This document shows, one piece after another, positions 9,477 through 15,508 of a stretch of 64,000 bases of DNA. Position numbers and translations under genes: made by a program. Below the pieces are notes generated by a model, which was given only the letters and a program-made list of their open reading frames with translations, was not told the origin of the DNA and made no database searches. Origin of the DNA: Polynucleobacter sp. AP-Elch-400A-B2 (GTDB taxonomy: Bacteria; Pseudomonadota; Gammaproteobacteria; Burkholderiales; Burkholderiaceae); NCBI RefSeq assembly GCF_018688355.1, contig NZ_CP061317.1:1000091-1064090 (forward strand), in the 5' to 3' direction. Each line of letters opens with the position of its first letter. Positions within the stretch are counted from its first letter, which is position 1.

Positions 9477-9510
9477 AAAAAACCCGGTCAGGAGTTGATC
9501 GGGTTTTTTA
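9477..9510. terminator. Bidirectional intrinsic terminator between parC and xdhC
   Basis: The stem AACCCGGTCA / TGATCGGGTT has one G-U pair and a 5-nt loop GGAGT. It is flanked by A4 on the left and T4-5 on the right, so it can end parC from the left and the convergent xdhC-type gene from the right. Confidence 0.88.
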
Positions 9511-9517
9511 ATTTGAG

Positions 9518-10477
9518 CTAGACCTTCTGAGGTATTGGGACGCCGTACTTGACGGCAATGACTTCCGCTAAGATCGATACGGCGATCTCTGGTGGAGTCA
9601 AAGCGCCAATAAATAGACCAACGGGTCCGTGAAGACGTTCAACCTGCTCCTGTGTCACATCAAATTCTAGCAAGCGGTCTTTACGTTTCTGAGTATTGAT
9701 TCTGCTGCCCAGCGCTCCCACATAAAAAGCAGAGGACTTCAATGCCTCCATCAAAGCCATGTCATCAAGCTTGGGGTCATGCGTTAAGGCAACCACCGCA
9801 GTATGGGAGTCAACCCCAATTTCTAGCAGCACGTCATCTGGCATGCCCTTAATAAACTGAATCTGATCACGATTGATGCCTTCTGCATATTCTTCGCGCG
9901 GGTCAATGACGATCACTTCAAAGTCCGAGGCGAGAGCAAAGTCAGCGGTATACAGTGACAGCTGTCCGGCTCCAATGATCACCATGCGCCAGCGAGGGCC
10001 ATAAGTAGTTTTCATTAAGTACTCATCGCAGATGAATGCCTCATTACGATTGCCAACTTCGAGCGTAGATTTACCGGTAGCAAGATCTACTGTGCGTGAA
10101 GTAATTTGATGATTGCTGATGGACTCTAGAATGGCTTCCAAAATAGCTAACTCTGGTTTTGGCTCTACAAGCAATCGAAGCGTTCCACCACAAGGCAAGC
10201 CAAAGCGGGCAGCCTCTTGTTGGCTAACGCCATAGACCACCATTTCTGGTAGATCTCTGGTCAGGATTTCAGTTTGTACTCGGCGAATCAGGTCATCCTC
10301 GACACATCCACCGGAAACTGAGCCGGTGACTTGCCCGTCACCTCGAATAGCCAACCAAGAGCCAATAGGTCTTGGGGCTGAACCCCAAGTTTGAACAACC
10401 GTGGCAATGGCAACCGGATGGCCCGATTTGAGCCAATCTACCGCAGCCTTCAATACACTTAAATCGGTACTATTCAT
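9518..10477 (-). CDS. XdhC/CoxF-family molybdenum hydroxylase maturation protein
   Basis: A 319-residue member of the XdhC/CoxI/CoxF family, which binds molybdenum cofactor and helps its sulfuration and insertion into xanthine-dehydrogenase-type enzymes. The N-terminal XdhC_CoxI domain shows TWGSAPRPIGSWLAI and SVSGGCVEDDLI. A C-terminal Rossmann-like domain shows MVIIGAGQLSLYTADFA and AVVALTHDPKLDDMAL. The family's motif around GSRINTQKRKDRLLEF is also present. It is divergent from a MobA-like nucleotidyltransferase, the usual partner for making the cytosine dinucleotide form of the cofactor. No molybdenum hydroxylase subunits lie in the window, so the client enzyme is elsewhere or absent. 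Confidence 0.88.
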   Translation of the reverse strand: MNSTDLSVLKAAVDWLKSGHPVAIATVVQTWGSAPRPIGSWLAIRGDGQVTGSVSGGCVEDDLIRRVQTEILTRDLPEMVVYGVSQQEAARFGLPCGGTLRLLVEPKPELAILEAILESISNHQITSRTVDLATGKSTLEVGNRNEAFICDEYLMKTTYGPRWRMVIIGAGQLSLYTADFALASDFEVIVIDPREEYAEGINRDQIQFIKGMPDDVLLEIGVDSHTAVVALTHDPKLDDMALMEALKSSAFYVGALGSRINTQKRKDRLLEFDVTQEQVERLHGPVGLFIGALTPPEIAVSILAEVIAVKYGVPIPQKV

Positions 10478-10553
10478 TTACTGTCTTTAATTTCTTACGT
10501 TTAATTTTTTGTATTTATTATTTATTGCTAGCAATCTAATTATTATCTCTCTA

Positions 10554-11210
10554 ATGACAAGTTCTAGCCCATCAGCCCAAGATTCACAATTACGTATAGC
10601 CGTGCTCTTATTGGCAGCGGGTGAGGGTAGTCGGCTAGGTACCCATCCAAAAGCTTTACTTCATCGTGACGGGAAGACTCTTTTAGGGCGTTTTTCACGT
10701 GCAATTCAAGGATTTAGTCCCGTCGAATGCCTTGTGGTCACTGGCTTTCATGCTCAGTTGATTGAGTCTGAGATCGAAAAGATGAATACCTCTTTGACTC
10801 ATCCGATGAAGATCATTAGAAATGCTTCACCAGAGGAGGGTCAGCCATCCTCTGTTCGCTTGGGTCTTGAATCACTGCGAGCTGACTTTGATGTCTTGCT
10901 AGTAGCACTATCCGATCAGCCCGAAGTGGGTGCAAAAGAAATTCAAGAATTGCTTGATGAATACGCTAAGCGAGAAGGTGAGCAGGAAATTATTCTGCCA
11001 TTAGTGGATGGTAAGCGGGGCAATCCTGTGTTGTTTTCTTATAAAGCAGTTTCGGATGTATTGGCCAAGCCAGGCATGGTTTGTCGATCCTTCATGGATG
11101 CCCATCCGGACAAGGTAAGAGCTATGCCCACCAGTAATCAGGCATTTGTGATGGATGTCGACACACCGGAAGACATCCAAAGACACCAATTAAATCTATT
11201 TCTTTTTTAA
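10554..11210 (+). CDS. MobA/MocA-like nucleotidyltransferase
   Basis: A 218-residue NTP-transferase of the MobA-like family. MocA members transfer CMP, and MobA members GMP, to molybdopterin. The signature LLLAAGEGSRLGTHPKALL is the nucleotide-binding loop, followed by ALSDQPEV (metal-binding aspartate) and PLVDGKRGNPVLF, a typical acceptor motif. Possible translation from an upstream TTG is less likely than from the ATG at 10554. No Shine-Dalgarno is visible, but TATTAT at 10541-10546 sits 7 bases before the ATG, suggesting a leaderless mRNA. It is divergent from the XdhC-family gene, which supports a molybdenum cofactor role. The exact nucleotide specificity is uncertain. Confidence 0.8.
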   Translation: MTSSSPSAQDSQLRIAVLLLAAGEGSRLGTHPKALLHRDGKTLLGRFSRAIQGFSPVECLVVTGFHAQLIESEIEKMNTSLTHPMKIIRNASPEEGQPSSVRLGLESLRADFDVLLVALSDQPEVGAKEIQELLDEYAKREGEQEIILPLVDGKRGNPVLFSYKAVSDVLAKPGMVCRSFMDAHPDKVRAMPTSNQAFVMDVDTPEDIQRHQLNLFLF

Positions 11211-11665
11211 ATCTCTGCAATCAGTTCGATTTCAACACAAGCACCCAGAGGGATTTGCGCTACACCAAATGCGCTACGGGCATGTTTTCCTGCATCACCG
11301 AATACTTCAAAGAGTAGTTCTGAGCAACCGTTCACTACTAAGTGTTGTTCTGTAAATTCAGAGGTCGAGTTCACTAGACCCATCACTTTGACTATGCGCT
11401 TTACTTTATCCAGTGAGCCTAAGTGATTTTGTAGTGTGGCAATGAGATCAATTGCAATGGATTTGGCCGCAGATTTACCGGTCTCAGTATCCATATCAAG
11501 ACCCAACTTACCAACCCAGGGCTTGCCATCTCGCTTAGCAATATGACCCGATAGAAAAACAGTATTGCCAGTCGTTGCAGCCATAACATAGGCGGCAGCA
11601 GGCGGTCCAGCTGGAGGTAAGTCAATACCAAGAGTTTTCAGGCGATCACTAATGTGGTTTGTCAT
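11207..11665 (-). CDS. RidA-family (YjgF/YER057c/UK114) protein
   Basis: A 152-residue RidA-type protein. Classical RidA is a homotrimer that hydrolyses reactive enamine/imine intermediates released by PLP enzymes. The sequence has the family blocks GNTVFLSGHIAKRDGKPW and the C-terminal HARSAFGVAQIPLGACVEIE, which includes the catalytic arginine and the supporting glutamate. The insert and N-terminus (DLPPAGPPAAAYVMA) place it in the longer RidA subfamily with PPxGPF-like starts, not the 128-residue E. coli type, so the substrate may differ. It is convergent with the MobA-like gene (4-bp stop overlap) and 65 bp downstream of the VWA gene on the same strand. Confidence 0.87.
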   Translation of the reverse strand: MTNHISDRLKTLGIDLPPAGPPAAAYVMAATTGNTVFLSGHIAKRDGKPWVGKLGLDMDTETGKSAAKSIAIDLIATLQNHLGSLDKVKRIVKVMGLVNSTSEFTEQHLVVNGCSELLFEVFGDAGKHARSAFGVAQIPLGACVEIELIAEI

Positions 11666-11730
11666 GGGGTTTCAGTCGAAAAAAAGTAAAGCAAAGAAAA
11701 ATAAAGACGGTTGATTTAAATCTTACTGGA

Positions 11731-12906
11731 TTACTTTGATAGTTGACGCATGGCGTTCTCGAGACCATTTAAGGTCACAGGATACATCCGGTCTTTCATA
11801 AGACCTTTCATGATGTCGATGGATTGTCGATATTGCCAAACTGATTCTGGCTCAGGATTGAGCCAGGCAAAGTGAGGGAAGTGCTCAATGAGGCGATTAA
11901 TCCACGCCGCACCAGCTTCTCGGTTGTTATATTCAACTGATCCGTTGGGGTTAAGAATCTCATAAGGAGACATGGTGGCATCGCCAATGAAAATAAGCTT
12001 GTAGTCGGGGCCATACTTATTGATGATGTCTTGAGTTGCTGTGACTTGATCGCGCCTGCGGCGATTGCTTTGCCAGAGATTTTCATATACGCAGTTATGA
12101 AAGTAGTAATACTCTAAGTGTTTGAATTCTGTTTTGACGGCGGTAAATAATTCAGATATGCGCGCAATATGATCATCCATCGAACCGCCCACATCCATCA
12201 GTAACAGGACTTTGACCTGGTTGTGACGCTCTGGACGCATTTGAATGTCGAGCATCCCTGCGTTTGCAGCAGTAGAGTGAATTGTTTTATCGAGATCTAA
12301 CTCTAGATTTGAGCCTTCTCTGGCAAAGCGACGTAAGCGACGCAAAGCCATTTTGATATTGCGTGTTCCTAAACTGAGATCGCTGTCGTAGTCTTTAAAT
12401 TCTCGGGCCTCCCAGACTTTGATGGCCGTACGATTGCCTGCGCTCTCACCACCAATACGAATGCCTTCTGGGTGGAAGCCGCTATGCCCGAAGGGTGATG
12501 AGCCCCCTGCACCAATCCATTTATTGCCACCGCCATGCCATTCCTTTTGCTCTTTCAAAAGTTCTTGAAGGCGCTTTTGTAGGGCTTCAGGCCCACCCAA
12601 TTTTTTGAGTGCCGCTTTTTCTTCTTCAGTTAATACGCGTTGTAATTTTTTCTCAAGCCAGTCCAAAGGAATATCGGGAGCTAAGGCGATGATTTGCTCC
12701 ACACCATTAAAGTAGGATCCAAACACTTGATCAAAGCGATCAAAGTGTTGCTCATCCTTGACTAGGGTCATCCGGGCTAGTTGATAAAACTCATCAATCG
12801 ACGGTTCAATAACATCTTCCTTTAGCGCTTCTAGCAGCGTTAAAAATTCCCGTACGGAAACAGGCACCTTGGCCTCTTTGAGATTGAGAAAGAATTGAAT
12901 CAACAT
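11731..12906 (-). CDS. CoxE-like VWA-domain protein
   Basis: A 391-residue cytoplasmic protein of the CoxE-like group. The N-terminal half is helical (SVREFLTLLEALKED onwards). A linker rich in glycine around residues 125-150 precedes the C-terminal von Willebrand A domain. The metal site reads LLMDVGGSMDDH, so the standard D-x-S-x-S MIDAS is D-V-G-G-S. Such proteins work with MoxR AAA+ ATPases in metal-cofactor insertion or complex assembly; CoxD/CoxE do this for CO dehydrogenase. The MoxR gene lies 32 bp upstream on the same strand, so they form one operon. No catalytic Cox subunits are present and the client is unknown. Confidence 0.88.
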   Translation of the reverse strand: MLIQFFLNLKEAKVPVSVREFLTLLEALKEDVIEPSIDEFYQLARMTLVKDEQHFDRFDQVFGSYFNGVEQIIALAPDIPLDWLEKKLQRVLTEEEKAALKKLGGPEALQKRLQELLKEQKEWHGGGNKWIGAGGSSPFGHSGFHPEGIRIGGESAGNRTAIKVWEAREFKDYDSDLSLGTRNIKMALRRLRRFAREGSNLELDLDKTIHSTAANAGMLDIQMRPERHNQVKVLLLMDVGGSMDDHIARISELFTAVKTEFKHLEYYYFHNCVYENLWQSNRRRRDQVTATQDIINKYGPDYKLIFIGDATMSPYEILNPNGSVEYNNREAGAAWINRLIEHFPHFAWLNPEPESVWQYRQSIDIMKGLMKDRMYPVTLNGLENAMRQLSK

Positions 12907-12938
12907 GATTCAGCTATTTAAAGAATTGACTTGTTAGA

Positions 12939-13796
12939 TTAGCGGTGATTGCGGTTCATCATCACCAAACGCTCAAAGAGATGTATGTCTTGTTCATTTT
13001 TAAGAAGCGCTCCATGCAGTGGAGGAATGGTAATTTTGTCATCACCGCTATACAGGGCCTCGGCAGGAATATCTTCTGCAAGCAATAGCTTTAACCAATC
13101 GATGAGCTCAGAAGTGGAAGGTTTCTTTTTTAAGCCCGGTAAAGCGCGGATTTGATAAAAAGATTGGAGCGCTGCCTCTAATAATTCTTGCTTGATGTTG
13201 GGGTGGTGGACATCCACAATGCTCTGCATTGTTCCTGCATCTGGAAAAGAGATGTAGTGAAAGAAGCAACGACGCAAAAATGCGTCTGGCAATTCTTTTT
13301 CATTATTTGAAGTGATGATGACAAGAGGGCGGTGCTTCGCTTTGATCAACTCACGCGTCTCGTATACATAGAACTCCATACGGTCGATTTCTCGCAAGAG
13401 GTCGTTTGGAAACTCAATATCGGCCTTATCAATCTCATCAATCAATAGAACAACAGACTCATCTGCTTCAAATGCTTGCCAAAGAACACCTTTCACAATG
13501 TAATTGCGAATGTCATTGACCTTTTCATCGCCCAGTTGGGAGTCTCTTAATCGGCTGACGGCATCGTATTCATAAAGGCCTTGTTGAGCCTTGGTGGTCG
13601 ATTTAATGTGCCATTGCATTAGTGGCATGTTCAGGGCTGCAGCCACTTCCTCGGCCAGCATGGTTTTACCTGTTCCCGGTTCCCCTTTAATTAAAAGAGG
13701 GCGCTGAAGCTGTATCGCCGCATTGACGGCTAATTTCAAGTCATCTGTAGCTACATAGCTTTGCGAACCGTCGAAGCGGGATTGGATCTTAGTCAT
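12939..13796 (-). CDS. MoxR-family AAA+ ATPase (CoxD-like)
   Basis: A 285-residue AAA+ chaperone-like ATPase. Walker A is GEPGTGKTMLAEEVA and Walker B is VVLLIDEIDKADIEFPNDLL. Sensor 1 is in LVIITSNNEKELPDAFLRRC, which also contains the arginine finger region. MoxR proteins act with VWA partners to mature metalloenzymes or membrane complexes, and the CoxE-like gene directly downstream is that partner. It is divergent from two c-type cytochrome genes across 166 bp, which may share regulation. Length and motif order are normal for the family. Confidence 0.9.
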   Translation of the reverse strand: MTKIQSRFDGSQSYVATDDLKLAVNAAIQLQRPLLIKGEPGTGKTMLAEEVAAALNMPLMQWHIKSTTKAQQGLYEYDAVSRLRDSQLGDEKVNDIRNYIVKGVLWQAFEADESVVLLIDEIDKADIEFPNDLLREIDRMEFYVYETRELIKAKHRPLVIITSNNEKELPDAFLRRCFFHYISFPDAGTMQSIVDVHHPNIKQELLEAALQSFYQIRALPGLKKKPSTSELIDWLKLLLAEDIPAEALYSGDDKITIPPLHGALLKNEQDIHLFERLVMMNRNHR

Positions 13797-13913
13797 GGTG
13801 AGGGCAATTAATTTGTCTGTGAATAGCCGTCAAGTATATGTAAAAGGGTCGCTACTTTCTGTGTTTTTACTCATTTCAAGGGGTGAAAACAGGGGATCTT
13901 GGCTCGTCTCCGC

Positions 13914-13919
13914 TATACT
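13914..13919 (+). promoter_or_regulatory. Candidate -10 element for the cytochrome c genes
   Basis: TATACT occurs 44 bases before the first cytochrome ATG. No good -35 is seen at 16-18 bp upstream, so the assignment is weak. If correct, transcription begins near 13926, just before the FNR-type box. Confidence 0.3.
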
Positions 13920-13928
13920 CTTTCCAAA

Positions 13929-13942
13929 TTGATTTGAATCAA
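13929..13942. promoter_or_regulatory. FNR/ANR-type operator
   Basis: TTGATTTGAATCAA matches the FNR consensus TTGAT-N4-ATCAA at all ten specified positions. It lies 21-34 bases before the start of the first c-type cytochrome gene, and no other such box was noticed in the window. Its position relative to the weak TATACT (13914-13919) would suggest repression. If the true promoter is further downstream the site could act differently. Confidence 0.6.
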
Positions 13943-13962
13943 ACTCGTTACTACAGATTTCT

Positions 13963-14328
13963 ATGAAAAAACACCTCATTCTTTCCCAATTGACCCTCTG
14001 CGCTGCTTTGGCCTTTGCTGGATTTTCAGCTCAAGCTCAAGACGTCAAAGGTTCCGCCCAAGCTGGACAAGGCAAGGTTTGGCTCTGCATTGGCTGCCAT
14101 GCCATCCCTGAATACCGCGCTGACTATCCTTTGGTATACAAAGTCCCCATGATTGGCGGTCAAAATGCTGCTTACATTGCCAGCTCCTTGGCGGCCTACA
14201 AAAAAGGTGAAAGAAAGCATCCAACGATGCGTTCGATCGCAGGTAGCTTGTCTGATCAAGACATGGCTGACCTCGGCGAATACTATGCTGCGCAAACTGC
14301 CAGCTCACCTAATAACCCATTGAAGTGA
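13963..14328 (+). CDS. Periplasmic class I c-type cytochrome
   Basis: A 121-residue cytochrome c with a Sec signal peptide (MKKHLILSQLTLCAALAFAG, cleavage after SAQAQ near residue 26). The haem-binding motif is CIGCH in KVWLCIGCHAIPEYRADY, and the distal methionine is probably in HPTMRSIAG. Size fits small soluble electron carriers of the c4/c553 group. It is followed 17 bp later by a second cytochrome, so the pair probably acts together. They may carry electrons from a quinol oxidoreductase to a terminal oxidase, or serve the molybdenum enzyme implied by the cofactor genes nearby. The partner enzyme is not in the window. A perfect FNR-type box precedes the gene. Confidence 0.9.
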   Translation: MKKHLILSQLTLCAALAFAGFSAQAQDVKGSAQAGQGKVWLCIGCHAIPEYRADYPLVYKVPMIGGQNAAYIASSLAAYKKGERKHPTMRSIAGSLSDQDMADLGEYYAAQTASSPNNPLK

Positions 14329-14345
14329 TATTTAGAGGCACGTTT

Positions 14346-14690
14346 ATGAAATTCGCACTAACTACCGCCATTTTGTTATCCAGCATTGGCTTGGCTCAAG
14401 CAGCTAGCGCCGAAAAAGGTCAGGCTCTTGTAGAGAAGGGCAACTGCGCCTCCTGTCATGGTGCCGGGCTTAATGCACCTATCTTGCCCGCTTATCCAAA
14501 GTTAGCTGGCCAGCATGCTGATTACCTTTACTACGCTTTGCGCGCTTACCAAGTTGGCGGATCTAATCCGCAGTTTGGTCGTAACAATGCAGTAATGTCT
14601 TCTCAGGCTAAGCCTTACAGCGATGCAGATCTTCTCGACATGGCTGCCTATATCGCTAAATTGCCAGGAAACTTTGTTGTTAAGAAGTAA
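14346..14690 (+). CDS. Periplasmic class I c-type cytochrome (c4/c553-like)
   Basis: A 114-residue cytochrome c with a signal peptide (MKFALTTAILLSSIGLAQA). The haem site is NCASCHGAGLNAPILPAYPK, and the sixth-ligand methionine is likely in NNAVMSSQAKPYS. The fold pattern, with a C-terminal DLLDMAAYIAKL helix, is that of cytochrome c553/c4 half-domains. An in-frame ATG at 14325 overlaps the previous stop, but AGAGG at 14334-14338 points to the ATG at 14346. It is co-transcribed with the preceding cytochrome, and together the two resemble a split di-haem cytochrome c4. A strong terminator follows. Confidence 0.9.
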   Translation: MKFALTTAILLSSIGLAQAASAEKGQALVEKGNCASCHGAGLNAPILPAYPKLAGQHADYLYYALRAYQVGGSNPQFGRNNAVMSSQAKPYSDADLLDMAAYIAKLPGNFVVKK

Positions 14691-14717
14691 TTTTCTTAAT
14701 TAACTAGATCCACTCTA

Positions 14718-14750
14718 AAAGGCTTAGGTTAATCACCTAAGCCTTTGTTC
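14718..14750. terminator. Bidirectional intrinsic terminator after the cytochrome genes
   Basis: A perfect 12-bp stem AAAGGCTTAGGT / ACCTAAGCCTTT with a 5-nt loop is followed by TTGTTCTTT. It is flanked by the cytochrome operon on the left and the convergent gntR gene on the right. Confidence 0.9.
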
Positions 14751-14774
14751 TTTATAGCATTTGTAGCGTATCTA

Positions 14775-15413
14775 TTATTTAGTAGCCTCAAGCCCTCTAG
14801 CGAGGTGATTGCGCATAGCCAGCTCTGCTGCTACAGGATCTCTTTTGAGAATGGCCTGAAGAATTTCCCGATGCTCAAGCAGGGAACTTAAAAGGCGGCC
14901 CCCTCTACTTAAAGAATCACGTCTTTGGAGCTTGAGAACCTTACGCAGGTCATCAATAACGCCATTCATCCACTTATTTCCTGCAATTTCTTGGATTAAT
15001 TCATGAAATTTGACATTAAATTCAAAAAACTGCCCGATATCTCGATCTGCAGCAGCTTTTTCGAGGCGGTGATGTAAATCATCCAATTGGGTTAGCTGGG
15101 CTTCAGTAGCATTTATAGCTGTTTCTTTGGCTGCCTGACCCTCTAGCAGGGATAGAACGGTAAAAATTTGCTCCAAATCACGCCTATCAACCTCAGTGAC
15201 ATAAGAGCCTTTATTCATTTTGCTTGTTACAAGCCCTTCGGAAGCAAGCACCTTGATGGCTTCACGCATAGGCGTGCGGCTAATTCCGAAGGCAGCAGCC
15301 AAGCTTTGTTCATCTAGCCAGCTTCCTGGGGCTAATTCATGGGAGAAGATTTGCTCTCGTAAGCGCTCCGCAACATCCTCATATAAAGGCCTATTTATAA
15401 GTTTTGTATTCAT
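14775..15413 (-). CDS. GntR-family transcriptional regulator, FCD subfamily
   Basis: A 212-residue regulator. The N-terminal winged helix runs from PLYEDVAERLREQIFS to SKMNKGSYVTEVDRRDLEQI, with FGISRTPMREAIKVLASEGL as the recognition helix region. The C-terminal all-helical FCD domain includes FHELIQEIAGN and EHREILQAILKRDP, with histidines that usually coordinate a metal near the effector. It is divergent from the methylmalonyl-CoA mutase operon across 95 bp, so it very probably controls that operon and itself. The effector could be propionyl-CoA, methylmalonyl-CoA or a related acid; this is an inference. Confidence 0.92.
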   Translation of the reverse strand: MNTKLINRPLYEDVAERLREQIFSHELAPGSWLDEQSLAAAFGISRTPMREAIKVLASEGLVTSKMNKGSYVTEVDRRDLEQIFTVLSLLEGQAAKETAINATEAQLTQLDDLHHRLEKAAADRDIGQFFEFNVKFHELIQEIAGNKWMNGVIDDLRKVLKLQRRDSLSRGGRLLSSLLEHREILQAILKRDPVAAELAMRNHLARGLEATK

Positions 15414-15418
15414 AATTA

Positions 15419-15426
15419 TGTATACA
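15419..15426. promoter_or_regulatory. Candidate GntR operator core
   Basis: The perfect palindrome TGTATACA lies 5 bases before the gntR start codon, in the divergent gap to the mutase gene. FCD-type GntR operators commonly have G-T and A-C half-sites around an AT core, which this fits. A partly related sequence (GTATCTAGACA) follows directly. Confidence 0.4.
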
Positions 15427-15508
15427 GTATCTAGACAAATTCGGAAAAGTCAAGCAAAATAGCCCTACAGAATTAGTGATGATGTAAAAAGCCAACCGGG
15501 AGTGCTTT

